64,000 nucleotides of DNA from Oasisia sp. SBJ-2009 (GCA_964017155.1 OZ024856.1:45178610-45242609); one strand, 5' to 3'; counted from the first letter of the stretch, positions 13,280 to 27,396 are shown. Translations and numbers: made by a program. Notes: generated by a model from the letters alone, not told the origin.

Positions 13280-14300
13280 TTACCTTGTCCACCATCGGGT
13301 TTGCGTGGCTCAGCGGTGCGTCCCCTTTCGACGTCCCCTTGGAAATTCGGGTTTTCGTATACGTGATCTGTAGTGGCGCTTGTCCCGTTCCGCTTCGTCG
13401 CGTCTTGCTTTGCTGAAATCAGATAAGTCCGAGTTAAATAACGTAGGTTACGCGAATCCGCGAAGACGATCGTCCGACTATAAGCGGGCTTAATTTCCCT
13501 ACACTACTAAGATCTCCGTTCGAACTACTTGCACGCAAGATCGCGTGTCTGTCAGCCGAGTGATCGACCACTGTCGCTATTAACCGTGACCCCTCGGGCA
13601 GTGTCTCCTTTGTGTCTCGTGCTGTCCCCTAAATTATGACGGGATATATTATGTTGTTTCGCGATCCGACAATTGTCCGCGTCGCGACGACACAAACGAT
13701 TCCGTCCTGGCTAGTGTGTCTACTTATGTCAGAATCTCATTGTACAAATGATAAATTATACCTGTTGAAGCGACTTATTCGGTTACATATTGCAGGGGTG
13801 GATGGGGCGGATGGCGTAGACGGGATGGATGAATGGCGGCGAAGATTTTTTCCCAGAAGAAAGGTGCTTCGTTATCACATAGCATCGGTGTTCCCTGTCG
13901 GAGCTCAAAGGTACAGGTTTTTGTAAAACGACGTTTTCCTGTATCTATACGGGCCTCCAAGATAACGTCCGACATAACTCTCCGTGCCGTCTCGACCTGC
14001 TCTGTCGGTCTTTTGTGAGTTACTAGCTACGCGACGCCCATTCCGCCATCTTAAAGATGGCTGCCATTAAGGCGAACTTGAAAGCAACAAGATTGATGTG
14101 GCCCGTAAAGTCCCGCGAGGAACGCTACAAATCAGCGAAGCCACCACCGCTATTTGTTAGGGCGGCTCATAAAGACGACCACAGTCAACGCCTCTGCTCT
14201 ATATGATAATTGGTAGACGCTTTGATCCAAGTGCCCGCACCTCAGCTAACTCGAAGTTACCGTGCGTTGGTGCTAGGTCAACATTCGTCGGGGTCCATAA
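13280..14300. promoter_or_regulatory. CpG-rich, promoter-like region
   Basis: CpG dinucleotides are dense (many CGTC, GCGA and CGCG strings) compared with the AT-rich flanks. A palindrome GCCATCTTAAAGATGGC, which matches the YY1-type AAGATGGC core on both strands, sits at 14046-14062 just before a small ORF. On the plus strand 13795-13911 is bounded by AG and GT and encodes a Gly-Asp-rich segment (GVDGADGVDGMDE), a weak exon candidate. Transcript direction is not known. Confidence 0.4.
14057..14206 (+). CDS. Small ORF (49 aa) in a CpG-rich promoter-like region
   Basis: ATG at 14057 lies in a good Kozak context (TTAAAGATGG) and opens a 49-codon frame starting MAAIKANLKATRLMWPVKSR and ending with TGA at 14204-14206. 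The predicted peptide is strongly basic. Its position inside a CpG-rich block fits an upstream or first-exon ORF. No family is recognised, and the start codon is part of the GCCATCTTAAAGATGGC palindrome, so the ATG may be incidental. Confidence 0.3.
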   Translation: MAAIKANLKATRLMWPVKSREERYKSAKPPPLFVRAAHKDDHSQRLCSI

Positions 14301-16360
14301 CCTCAATAAATAATATTTGATCGGCACGATTAACTTGTAGCGATGGTGTGACAATGCAAACTATAAATGGTGACACATCGTGAGATCGATTCTCCCTCAA
14401 ACCTATTATCCCGCAGTGAATAGCTGACGTAAAGAATGTGGATACCATCGTTGTGGATTGGTCTTTGGATAAAAACGATAAACGTTATAAGCTTTGCAAT
14501 TCTCGGGAGCCTGTAGACCGCGAAGCAGCGAACACAACTAAATCTGACGTGATGTCCATACTAAACCCTGTACACAGTGAGTTTCGAAGACATGGTAGGA
14601 TGTATCATTGCAACCCGAGTCCTCGGTAGAAACATCATAATCGAGCAATTTCCTTCCTAACTTACTTTAAGAATTTTTTTCATATATTGGGCTGGGTAGG
14701 CTGCTACTAAGATCACCATTTTCGTGTACGCATGACAATGCAGCAATGTGTGACTGTCTGCAAAGGGAACTGTGGTGACATAATACGTGACAACTGTAGT
14801 AAAACCTAGAGATAAAGCGTATGGACACTGCCGCTGTTATTATAGAGAATGCCGCTGAAGAGGCAATATTCTGGAACCGAAACGTAGAGAGCCTGGGTCA
14901 CGTTTCGCGACGTTAATCTGACACTGAAGAGCTCCAGGGTTGTCTAGGGTAACTGAGGTACAGGTTGTAAAGGGAGACTGACATAAATGCGGGCAAGAAA
15001 CGTAGTGAAACCCTTCTGGGTTAATGGGAGCTGAGTCACATGGCACGGGTTGTCTGCGGCTTTCACGGTCGACTGAACTTCGGTTTTGCGTTCTTGTTTC
15101 TGTACGACGACGTTGCACCAGTTATTACGAAGGCTGCAGAAAGTGACACGGTGAGATAGTTCAACGTTATATAACACATTAAAAAAGTGTGTTTGATTGT
15201 TTGTTTGAATTGTGTTGAATTAATGCTATGAAAATAATCACTGTGACAGCCGACGTCGGACCCTCTTGTAGTATCATACAATTGTGCTTATATTGCTGTA
15301 CTTTTGTGGTTAAATAGACATGTGTAGTGATTCTTCCTTTGCAAGAGAATACTCAATTGTTGTCATGCTGTGAAGAATGTGATTGTGTTGAACTTGAACG
15401 TTGGCAGAAAGAACACGAAATCCCACCCACCTCTCGACTGAGTGGACTCGATTTAGGATGTCGTGAATAGAACGAATATAAATGGAGGTCACCGGGCAAG
15501 TAAATATACGTACTTATTGTCCAGCTCGGTGATTCTGCGGGCAAGTGTCACATGACACGAGCCACAACTTCCAACACTTATCTTCACCGTGCAGGTTGTC
15601 TTACACCCACTACAGCGCTTTGATAAACATAGTCACTATCGGGTGTCCGTTTATGACGGTATGAGTGTTACGCACATACCAAACGTATACGTGTGCGTAA
15701 ATGCGTGCGTGCGCGTGTGTGTGCGTTTGCGCGCGTGTGTAAGTATGCCTGCTTGTGTTCAGTTTAACATATGATAGATGCCATACTAGTGCATGTTGTC
15801 CCAGTAGGGGTGTTGCATTACAAAAGACCACAATGAGAATTCTAGGTTTTATGCGAGTCTCAAAAGTCCTGTTTATTCATTGCGAGTCGCAAATCCCCAT
15901 TGGACATCGGAAGCGGGATGTTGTTGGAGACCTGACGTGAAATCTTGGAGATATGCTTTTATTCCGGAAATTATAAACCCCCTGAGACTTCCCGGAAATC
16001 CGGGGGTGTTGGCAGGCTTAGGCATGTGGCTGCCTATTATTACTTTCAAAGAACACTGTACATAAATATTTCAAAATGTAATCGTTATAGTAAAATTTAA
16101 TGTGTGCATGTATGTGCATGTGTGGATGCGTGCATGAATTTGGACTAGTCTGTAGCCTAGAAGGGGAAACGAAGTTATCTGTCTCTCCCGAAATCCCAGT
16201 CATAGCCATCAAAGTGAACGAAATTGCGCAACTTTGTAAACGATAGGTTGTGTACCCAAAGTCTAGTACCCTCAGTTGACAATAAGGTGTTCTACCACAA
16301 AGCCACCGCGCCTCCTTCCACAGCATAACACCAGCACACGATTACATATCCCGCTACTTT
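14210..16360. other. No supported gene; GT/GC-rich simple tract at 15690-15760
   Basis: Overlapping short open frames on both strands have no recognisable domain. A purine-pyrimidine alternating tract (GTGCGTGCGCGTGTGTGTGCG type) lies near 15.7 kb. Confidence 0.4.
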
Positions 16361-16930
16361 CTATACAGTGAACACTCCAGCGAGAGCACCGTATAACGAC
16401 CGCACGTTTAACCGTGGACACCGGTGGTATTCTCTATCGCACTGCAGAGTCTAAACGTACTTTACTCTCCATTAATATTCGCGTTCCCGCACGCTTGACT
16501 GGTCAGCGTAAATGCCCACCGCTTCCCGAGTGTCTGCGCCGGCCTAGGCCTGGCAGTCGCCGCGAGTGAGAACGGACCTCGACCGCCGCGCCCGAGCGCC
16601 AAATGTTCGTGCTTTAATTAGCGTGACACGCTGCTCTACTAAGCCTATTTAAATTACAACACGGCCGTCGGCGCACACACTGGGCCTATGACAAAAGCGC
16701 GCCCAGTTCGGACGTGTCTCCCACAAAGAACAGGTATTTTATTTCCGCAACAATGGTGGTGTCCCGTTGCGGAATTGACATGCGACGCAATTTGCGGCGA
16801 CTTTCGACCATCAGTCGTTGGTGTCGCCGTCGAGCCTAGGAGAGAAGGCGTCCTAATAGACCACTGCCCGTCCAGCCACATCAAAGCTCCGTAGACGCGG
16901 TGGGTAGGACGGAATTGGGGTAGGGCGGAG
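16360..16930. promoter_or_regulatory. CpG-rich promoter-like region
   Basis: This is one of the most CpG-dense stretches in the window (for example CGCCGCGAGTGAG and CCGCCGCGCCCGAGCGCC). A TATTTAAAT box at about 16645 is followed by a plus-strand ATG at 16688. That ATG opens a short frame (MTKARPVRTCLPQRT) ending at a possible donor AACAG/GTATTT near 16733. This pattern fits a promoter with a first exon, but no downstream exon is identified. Confidence 0.35.
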
Positions 16931-18111
16931 AGGGACGATTACCCTGGTCAGTTGACCCTTCTGTGACGGGAGGTTTGCACTTTCTGAGGAGCCTCTTCTG
17001 CACACTCCATCTATCGAGTTTCCATCCGTACCAACTGCAAGGGTTCTGTTTCGACTGATTACCGATGTAGATTAATTAAGAGTTTTGGGTCAAACTTTTA
17101 ATAATTTACCGGGTGTCCCTAAACCTCCGGCACGCTGACTTCACATCTTGCTGTTTTCCGCCGGATACTTGGGTCATATATAACGTATGTGGGGTATATC
17201 CTGCATAGTAAACAAAAACAGGAAATGTCTAGTCTGCACAGAACGTTCGTTGTATATTTATATATTCCCTGTACTCCTGTAGATGTGCGTTCTCTTGTAT
17301 GCGAAAAAGCACAAAGATCTGCAAATAACAGAGCTTTGATGAAGGATGTTCACATATGTAATAATTAAATTACAGATACCACATCCGCCTCCATTCCAAG
17401 AAAATAACGCGCACTGGAAGGCGACAATTTTGTGTTATCGGCAGTCTTGGCAGATCTGACGGTGGAGTTAAGTGAATGCTATCGGTGTCGCAGTAGAAGT
17501 TTTCGTTGGTGTCTTTCCAGCGAACGTGTTTAATCGCTAAACAAGTCACATAGCTAGTAAAGGTCATTGTCATAGGTAACGTGAGATGTTTTGTGAGAAT
17601 ACATCATCACAGCGGTGGTCACGGGTGATGGTCCCTCTAGCACCCGGAGCGCGACCACCGACACGTCGTAACTACACCGTCGTTGTGAGACCACCTCGTT
17701 AAATGTGAGTTGGCCGTAGGTGTGCTGTGGGTCGGGTCTTGCTGCTCTTTTTGTTGTAAGATGGTACAGTTACATCGCAACAACAGTATTCCCACTCTTC
17801 CCATGGTTTGAAGTCCCTCATATGTCGATGTTACGGCAAGAAAAAATAGACAAAGAGAGCGTGGGAAACATAAGAGGATTCTAGAGGGAGAAGAGGGAGA
17901 CGGACGCTGGAGTTGAGCGGCAATGCAAAGAATATCTTGAAATTGCAAAGCTGAACCGCTGAGGTGGAACACAGTTGAACAAGATCGATTAAGTAGCGTG
18001 GTGTGGTATCGTCGAACGGTTTGAAAGAGGTGGCTCTCTTCCCACAAGGGATGGGTCCCTTCCCACAAGGGACCAACGGGGAGAAAGAAACAGTTTTCTG
18101 CTGCACGGCAA

Positions 18112-18283
18112 ATGTCGCTTTTGTCAGGTGCAGTCAGTGGACTGAAAACAGGATTATGTAGACCGAGTACCGCGGCCAGTGAATGTAGGCCCATTTGTGT
18201 ATTCAGCGAAGCGAGTCCGTCCAGGTGGACTGCTGATTGTCTACGCTCGACTGCGGCAGCGTGGTTACGTAATAGGCCTACAG
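18112..18283 (+). CDS. Candidate first exon with a presequence-like N-terminus
   Basis: ATG at 18112 opens a frame of 57 codons plus one base that ends exactly at a consensus donor (CTACAG/GTAAGAG). The peptide begins MSLLSGAVSGLKTG and is rich in Ser, Arg, Ala and Cys with almost no acidic residues, which resembles a mitochondrial presequence. That reading is inference from composition only. The region is GC-richer than its surroundings. I found no convincing partner exon downstream, so this may also be a chance frame in a transcribed promoter region. Confidence 0.35.
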
Positions 18284-18783
18284 GTAAGAGTATCACTAAC
18301 AATGGTCATGAGTCAACGTTCGTATGCAGGAGGCAAACACTGAAATGTGCGTTTCGTGTATGGTTCAACGTACGTGACTCTGCAACTGTATTGCTGATGG
18401 TAAATGGTGACTTACTGTTTAATACTACATTGATTACAATGTCTCTTTCTGTGACTTGTGTACCCCACTGATGAAGGACGTGTGACACTCTTTGAGTAAC
18501 TGTCTTACAAGTAGTGGCACTTCAACAACAATGATCTGACAATGGCGCAGTTGTGACACTGTTTACCAATGGCCTTTACAAGAGGTGGCATTGTTAGAGT
18601 AATGGCTTTCATGTTGTGACACTGTTTTCGTAATGCCAGCTCACGCTGTGTGGTGCGGTTTAGACAGTTTTTGCATGGAACTATTAAGCCGAAGCAATTA
18701 CTTCGGAATCATCGAGTGACACGTAATAAAAAGTTGTTTCCGGCTGAGTTACGATACGTATGAAAGATCACCCCATGAGTACG

Positions 18784-19004
18784 GGAGCTGGGTATTTGCT
18801 ACCCCTCCACGTACAAAATAATGCATGTAAATGCCTGATGTCAGTTTTGTCAAAAGTGCCTTCTATCTAACTGAATCAAATCGAATATAATCTAAATAAA
18901 TATAACTTAACCCTAAACCTAATACTAAACTTAAATACGTTGGTATATAGGAACAGTCATGAAAGGGTATTCGGACGTGGAGGGGTAGCAAATAGGCATC
19001 GCCG
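18784..19004. mobile_element. MITE with possible 8-bp target duplication
   Basis: TATTTGCTACCCCTCCACGT near the left end is repeated as its reverse complement near the right end (about 18971-18996). TGAGTACG occurs immediately outside both ends (18776-18783 and 19005-19012), which fits an 8-bp target duplication as made by hAT-type transposases. Between the ends lies AT-rich sequence with degenerate CCCTAA-like motifs. No coding capacity. Confidence 0.65.
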
Positions 19005-19012
19005 TGAGTACG

Positions 19013-21600
19013 TGGGGTTCCTGAGTGGTTGTGTTATATCAACAGCCAAGTCGCAGTCACAACATCGGACCGAGGTGAAGGAGACCAGGTTATAATCTGT
19101 ATATTAACCTGTGTTTCTTGTCATATGAAAGAATTATACCCGGGACATTACTTAAATTTGTGGTAACAGAAACATAAGTAAATTAATTCAGTTATGTGAA
19201 ACGCCATAAACTCTTGGGAGATTAGAAATGGAATAGAATTTGAAGGCAACAGAAGCAGCGGGAAATCTGGGAAAAGGTTGTGGAAGATTGGTTAAGTCTT
19301 GGAAAAGAACTTGCGTTTTATAAACAATATACTAAAGCGGCTGCGTCAAAAAACTGATGAGCAAATTCTTTAGTAAAAATTCGCACCTATATAAATTCCA
19401 TCAAAACGAACTTCTGGCCGAAAGTTCCTGTTGAACGCGGGCACGGGTGCAGAATTTGCTACATATCGCCATCGGCGAATCAGCATAGTTACAACGTCGC
19501 CAGGACAGGGTAATTGGACAGGAACTTTGTAAATGATGTCATGTCTGCGTCGCTATCTACCAGCAGAATATGTAACCACTATCTGCGTGGTCGTTCGTTG
19601 GCCGGGTGGGTTCATAGCCCCAAGAAACGGCGCACGTCTGTCAGGAGACTTCAAATGCCGACATGGGCGATGTCTTCAAGCGCCGCCAACACCGGGCGAG
19701 TCTTTGTGTCGTCCACTCGATATGTATATGTCTGGTTCTTTGCCCGCGGCAACCGGGTACAACAATGTCCTAGTGCTCACGACTCCGTGCCTCCAGGCAG
19801 TGGAAGTAGGCAGTCGCCAACGTTAAAAAACCGCACCTTATAATGTTCCAAGTTTGAACTACCCAATTGTGGCTTTAACTCCTGGTCGAAGGTTTCGTTT
19901 GGTTCAACTACGATAAGTTGTTCCATTTCAGGTTCCAATAGTAAAGTGTAACACATAGTTGTTTAAAATGCTGGTAATTACTGGAGAGTTAAGCGCATAC
20001 TTTATTCAACAGTGAAGTCGTTATCGGTAATAGTATCGGTATGTAACTACAAGCTTAACCCGACTGTTGATCTATGTTGGTTTATGTATAAAATCGCAGT
20101 GTTCGAATATGTAGGCGTAAGAAAGTTCGTTTTTAAAAACAGCCTATTTCGCAGTTGAACTTACAACCATACTGATCTGACGCCACCCAAATATGGAGAT
20201 TTCAGGATACGTTTTACAAACACCAGAATGTGGTCGGTCTGTTTGATCTGTGCCAGAATGAGGTTCGTTGACTATTTGACTAACTCCAATGTTTTCATCC
20301 CGAATTCAATATCGCATACTTTAATCTGAAAGTAACACTATGATGTTGACAATATTTAATAGATAAAATCTGCCTTTATAATTTGCTTAATACGCGATAA
20401 ATCTTTTCGCGGTCCATCAATGTTAATGGAACTGTCATCTTATCGCATCCAAAGTGTTAACAACAAGATTGAATGAATTGCACTTAACTTCACACCGCTC
20501 TATATTTAAACAGTCTACATCTCGACACTTATAGAACTTGTGATGACATATACAGTCAATGATACACATCACTTCACATTTATATATCATTTGATTCGCG
20601 CGGTATAATTATAGCCCCTCGCGCACTGCGCATTGTGCGTGTCATATGTTGTTGCGCAGCTCAAGTGTGTATGCAGTTGATATTAATTTCGGAGACAAGC
20701 GAGTCAGGCGTGGAGCGACTCGCTTGTTTTCAGACTCGCTGGACACACAGGAGCCAATCAGACCGGTGAATGGGGCGCCGTCAGCGCGGCTGAAAGGGAG
20801 TCCGCGCGTCACCTACTCTTGCTGAATGCCCGTCGCTTAAACAATCGACTCAAATACCCGAGGTATGCGGCGGACAAGTACCGGTTTGTTGTAAGACTCG
20901 TGGTAACTGAAGAAACACCGCAGCGGCGAACGGCCCCTTTATTCGCGGCTTGTTCAACAGCGGTTCCATCTAGGCGCCACACCCAAACACAGGCATGTAC
21001 GTGTGGTTTTATTCAAAGATGGGAAACAATTTAGAAATGCACCAAAGCGTCGGTTAGTCGTGGGAGTTGGTCAACCTTTAGCACGTCTTTCCACCCACGT
21101 ATGCGGAATGCAAAGTCTGCGAGGTTATCCGTAATATCACACCTGCAGAGCTCAACGCTCGTTGAAGAAGACCTGAAAGATTGTAGGTCATAGTTCCGCT
21201 AGACCTGTTGCGGTAACTACTTAGTAATGGTACATGCAGACTTCCTCCTAAGCCGTTAGAAATGCGGTGAATGCAAACATATGTACATGACATATTACAA
21301 CTATCTTTGATAAACTGCACCGTCAACTCAGTCTTAAACAGAGCACTCTTACCCAAAAGGTATGATCTGAATTATCTTTCAAAGCCGCTGGAGCCGAGTA
21401 TATTTTAACAATAAATATATATGCAACTGTTCTTTTTTCCCTTTTGCTAATATTAATATAAATTTACGATTGTTCTTAACCGACCCACCCGTAAAAGCAC
21501 ACAAAGTTACGTTACAGAGTTTAGCTCCCTACTGACACTGTTGTGCGAAGCACGATTTTCACCAACTACACTCACAACTGCGCGAGATCGTCGACTTCAG
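19013..21600. other. No supported gene
   Basis: At 19514-19843 two overlapping plus-strand frames are open and GC-richer than the flanks. One contains a Cys pattern (FKCRHGRCLQ) but there is no full domain. A CpG-rich patch lies at 20.6-21.0 kb, including complementary GCGAGTC/GACTCGC strings that could form a hairpin. Confidence 0.35.
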
Positions 21601-21625
21601 CCTTAGGTCAAGCTACAAGACTTAC

Positions 21626-21815
21626 CTTTCTTCTGATGACGCCACCAGAGGAAGGCAGCGATGGCGATGATGACTGCGACGACGGCCAACGTGCCAGCTA
21701 TCGTCCCGACGACGATGGCGGCGACGTTTGGCTGCGACGGACACTCATTCTGGGCCATAACAGTCGACGTCAACACGACACACAGAAGCGTCACGGCACT
21801 CGCAAACCGAGCCAT
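21626..21815 (-). CDS. First exon of a single-pass membrane protein gene
   Basis: On the minus strand ATG at 21815 opens 63 codons plus one base and ends at a consensus donor (GAAAG/GTAAGT, GT at 21625-21624). The peptide begins with a typical signal sequence, MARFASAVTLLCVVLTSTV, with likely cleavage after ALA-type residues near AQ (21-22). A very short extracellular stub (NECPSQPN, one Cys) follows, then a transmembrane helix of about 27 residues (VAAIVVGTIAG...AFL). It ends in a Trp-Trp-Arg-His-Gln-Lys-Lys stop-transfer sequence. The cytoplasmic part must be in later exons toward lower coordinates, which I could not identify. The ATG lies in a CpG island, as expected for a 5' exon. Confidence 0.7.
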
Positions 21816-22460
21816 TATCCTGCGTCGTCACGATCCAGCGGCGGCTACAGCGAACTCCCTAACTCGCGAAACACACCGACAACGAACGAGCACACTTTTG
21901 GACGAATCGCGCGCGCCGAAATCATGTCATCACGACGGCAGATCTGCGCAAAGTTCTCCGGGCGAGTATATTCCGTCCTGAATCCGGAGATCGCGACAGT
22001 TTGTGCGCGTACAAACGATGCTGATCGCGCTAGCGAGTGAGTGCGGTCGGCAACAGTAGCAAGTGATCGCCGCGTTCACAAAGAGCCGCAACTGCGGTAT
22101 GCGAGTGGGTCACGGCGCTTGCGATTCGCTCCACTCGGCCGAGTCGCTGGTATGCGCGTCGCCTCGCCGCCGAGTCGTCGGTAGTCGTCGTCGTCACCGG
22201 CCCGATAAGACGGAGGCGTCGATCATTGGCCGCCGCCAGAACGTCCGCGCGCACAGGAGCTAGGCGAGCGTCGTCACGCGTGGCTGACTCTGGTCACATG
22301 CAGGCGTCACGCGTGGCTGAACTTGGTGAACAACAGCGTCTAAATGCGGCAGGCACGCGGGGTAGACGGTCATTATGAACGGGGCGTCAGCTCTCTCTTT
22401 CTCCCCCTCTCTCTCCCGGCCGGGCCGCTGGACGCTGCTTCAGGCGACCGCGGACGAACT
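21816..22460 (-). promoter_or_regulatory. CpG island promoter of the membrane protein gene
   Basis: The DNA upstream (minus orientation) of the first exon is highly CpG-rich, with repeated CGTCGTCG, GCGCGC and CGCCGCC strings. It contains two copies of a GCGTCACGCGTGGCTGA motif around 22274-22320. It has the features of a CpG-island promoter. A plus-strand open frame over the same DNA is a composition effect. Confidence 0.55.
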
Positions 22461-23056
22461 AGACAAGAAGGACACTTATCGTTCAACTAATTTTCTCCAG
22501 TATGCCACACAAGTATGCGCATCAGATAACCGGCGAAGGTTACCCGGTGCACCGACGGACAATACACTAACACAACTTACAGGGTCATTCGGCGTGGCTA
22601 TAGCTATCACATGCTAATCTGTAAACCCAAACTGACCCATTCGTAAAAACATAATTAATTCCGCCTTACGCATACACTTGTTTACCACACCAGCGCGCCG
22701 TGAATGCTTTCATGGCAACTGTTGGCATCACGATTGGTTTTACTGTTGCCACCGGAGTTGAATAGCAGCATCAGTATATTGATCATACCTTAATTGAGCA
22801 CTGTGAACCCCACATGTTTAAATGTTACGTTTGCTAATCTGGCTCGGCTGTAATTGCTATAAACGCAGGTTAATTAGAGCTTACGTGTAAACGTTAACGT
22901 CGAAATATTTTTTCTCTTCAGAACAACGTATGGAGTTTGTGTTGCAGGGCGGCAAGACCCGATTGTCAAATGCTATAAGACATGTCAATCACACAACAGA
23001 AAATGTTACCGTTTAACCATGATTGTCACCCATGAAGCCATAACACTGCAAAGTTA

Positions 23057-23974
23057 AGCTAGGATTCCACATGTACGGGTACGTCATGCGGACGCGGCAT
23101 GCGGTGTGCGGCAACAAATGGCTACAATGTAAACGTATAGGAGTGATTTCATACGTGCGGATGCGGTTTGTGATGCGGATACGGATGCTGCAAACTGAAT
23201 CGGTCCATGTAGCGATTCAAGACATATCCGCACATGAATCGGACAAGACAAGGAGTGACATCATTACAGACGTGTTTTCCCAACTTTAATAATGGCGGAA
23301 AAGTATTAGCGGGAATGTATTAGTATTCTTTATCTGTCATCGAGGATTGAAATGTGCCGTCGCAGAATGTCTACCAACAGTTCAAGTAGGCACCTCATTG
23401 ACTCCGTTTTCAATTTTGTCGTGAACCTGCCAACGGTGCCCACGGCTTTGGCTTCGCGTCGTCTAGACGGAAGCGCCTTTTACGAGCATGTATTTTATTT
23501 ATTTATTTAATATATTATTATTTATGTATTATTATTTTTATTAATTATATCATAATTACATACCCATACCATAATTATTTACGTGCTTATCTTAATATCT
23601 CAATTAAGTCATTATTATGTATATTAATAAATTACTTATTACAATATAATCTTTTTAATATAATATCATACGTACATGTACCTATTTTAAAATATATATT
23701 TGTTTATTCCATGTATCTTTTACAATGTGTGTGCGTGCCCATGAACGGGGTGGTCCCTGAGGTATGACGCTTAGAAATGCTAGTTGTAAACAGTAAACTA
23801 ATAATAAATATGGGAATCCTACAGTGCTCCCATCTCGTGGCGCTGTCAAAATTAAAGCTAAACGCACTGCGTTCCGCAATGTATGGAATCCCTCCAGACG
23901 CGTGACGCTTGACGCATCTGCAAGTCGTAGCCGAACCGCATCCGTATGCCACATCGGTATATGGAATCTTAGCT
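23057..23974. mobile_element. Candidate PIF/Harbinger-type MITE (TTA duplication)
   Basis: The left end reads AGCTAGGATTCCACATGTAC and the right end, reverse-complemented, reads AGCTAAGATTCCATATACCG. CGGATGCGG-type motifs are repeated inside both ends. TTA flanks both sides (23054-23056 and 23975-23977). Inverted ends with a TWA target duplication are characteristic of PIF/Harbinger elements. The interior is AT-rich or carries no transposase frame, so it would be non-autonomous. Confidence 0.5.
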
Positions 23975-23979
23975 TTAGT

Positions 23980-24012
23980 CTCATCAAGTGTATTCAGTTA
24001 TAGACCGATGTG

Positions 24013-24080
<68 letters not shown>

Positions 24081-24113
24081 CACATCGACCTATGACTGAA
24101 TACTCTTGATGAG
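23980..24113. repeat. Palindrome with (TA)n centre
   Basis: Arms of about 43 bases (23980-24022 and 24071-24113, CTCATCAAG...GATGTGCGAT) are reverse complements with a few mismatches and enclose a pure TA run. In single-stranded form the whole block would fold into one hairpin. It directly abuts the inverted-repeat element ending at 23974. Confidence 0.85.
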
Positions 24114-24115
24114 AA

Positions 24116-26149
<2,034 letters not shown>

Positions 26150-26770
26150 AAAGGTAAATACTCATATAGCTCTGTACTGCTCAAAACGCTTTACATCTAT
26201 TCAATCCAATATCATCTCGATTTCTGCGGAAAGCATTCAGCCACGCTGCAACTAAAAATGGGCAGGTTCTTATATAGCGCAGTATACAGTCCTCAGGACC
26301 GTTCAAAGCGCTTTACACTTTACTTCCCTGACAGACCTGTTCATTCAGACACCATCTCGGCTTCTCTGGGAAGCATCCAGCCATATACTACAATTAATGC
26401 GCGACGGCTGCTCGTACACATATCCACCACAGTCTATAGCCAGATACTCATTTATTCAGCTGAGTGAACTGGAGCAATGTAGAGTGAAAAAACTTGCCCA
26501 AGGTTTTAACACCGCAGCCAGGATTCGAACCCGGGTTCTCGTAGTCGAGATTCCGAAGCTCTACCCCTGAGCCACTGCGTTCTACTGCAAGGGTGGTACG
26601 CAAATACCCACCGCTGTTAATAGCCAGATGCTCACCCATACACCTGAATTAACTGGAGCAATGTAGAATGAACGAACTTGCCCAATGTTCGACACGGCAG
26701 CACAGGATTCGTACCCGGGTACACTCAACTAGGAGTCCGATGCTCGAGCCAAGGCGCCACCACGCTCCAG
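26150..26770 (-). mobile_element. tRNA-derived SINE (copy A), split by a second SINE
   Basis: On the minus strand a tRNA-like head begins at 26770 and has a B box GGTACGAATCC near 26715. It is followed by a body containing GGGCAAG and ATTGCTCCAGTT, a conserved type of central segment in many invertebrate SINEs. The body stops at 26591 and resumes after copy B at 26245-26150 with the same middle and 3' parts found in copy B (GGCTGAATGCTTTCC, GTAAAGCG). Copy A is the older, more diverged one. Confidence 0.7.
26252..26584 (-). mobile_element. tRNA-derived SINE (copy B), full-length, nested in copy A
   Basis: On the minus strand the head has both RNA polymerase III promoter boxes, TGGCTCAGGGG (A box) and GGTTCGAATCC (B box). 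The central part contains CTTGGGCAAG and CCAGTTCACTCAGCTG. The 3' part contains GTAAAGCGCTTTGA and ends in GCGCTATATAAG. The hexamer CTGCAA flanks both sides (26246-26251 and 26585-26590) and is a likely target duplication. The 3' tail GCGCTATATAA is also the 3' end of the LINEs at 50.4 and 62.2 kb, which suggests that LINE family supplied its reverse transcriptase. Confidence 0.8.
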
Positions 26771-26934
26771 TTATTGGTCTTAATAAATCTTATTTCTAAA
26801 AAAGCACAGAAACATATGGATATGTTACACTAAATCAACATTGCTCCAGACTCGCCGAATTCAAGCACTTGGCGTAACGTCGCCGCTCGTAGCTCTTTCA
26901 GTAGCGAGGACAACGTCGGAATCGACGAAGCATT

Positions 26935-27396
26935 GTCGCGCTTATATTTGTTCGGTTGTTATAAACGTTCCGATTGACGTTTCTGCGCATGTGCGATAAA
27001 TGTAAAATCACAATGTGCAGCGAAAGAACAAACATTTATAGTATGAATACTACGGATTGTTCATTAGGATGTATGTAACCTCTCAGCAAAGTTATTTGTC
27101 GCATATTAATACGAGGCAAACCAATTTTGAAGCATGTTGTGATAGTAAGCGTAACTCACGTGACTGTAGTGCGCCATAATCCGTGACAGTGATTTAAATA
27201 AATGTAATATGTTATTGTATTGAATGACATTTTAAGCATCTCTTCACAGTAGTCATCATAGGAGAGTTATCGAAAAGTCCGTGGCATTTATATAAAATAC
27301 ATATTTGTTGTTTCGCTGCAAATTGATGATTTTACACGCATGCGCAGAAACGTCAATCGGAAAGATTATAACCACCGGAAAAATGTAAGCGCGACA
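26935..27396. mobile_element. Inverted-repeat element with ~125-bp arms and ~19-bp flanking direct repeat
   Basis: The left arm (from GTCGCGCTTATATTTGTTCGG through TTCTGCGCATG to about 27055) is the reverse complement of the right arm (about 27275-27395) with mismatches. Immediately outside both ends is TCGGAATCGACGAAGCRTT (26916-26934 and 27397-27415), differing at one base. If this is a target duplication it is unusually long for a DNA transposon. No coding capacity. Confidence 0.7.

Noticed and set aside
13305..13375. tRNA-like TGGCTCAGCGG in the CpG-rich region
   Set aside because: It has an A-box-like string but only a poor B-box match, and no cloverleaf can be drawn.
17637..18302. 221-codon minus-strand frame
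   Set aside because: It lies opposite the candidate first exon at 18112-18283 and reads through its splice donor. No recognisable domain.
21543..22040. 165-codon plus-strand frame
   Set aside because: It overlaps the membrane-protein first exon on the other strand and the CpG island, and has no domain. It is a composition artefact.
26507..26577. tRNA gene on the minus strand
   Set aside because: Both promoter boxes are present, but the body continues into a conserved SINE with a LINE-like tail, and the acceptor stem does not pair well.
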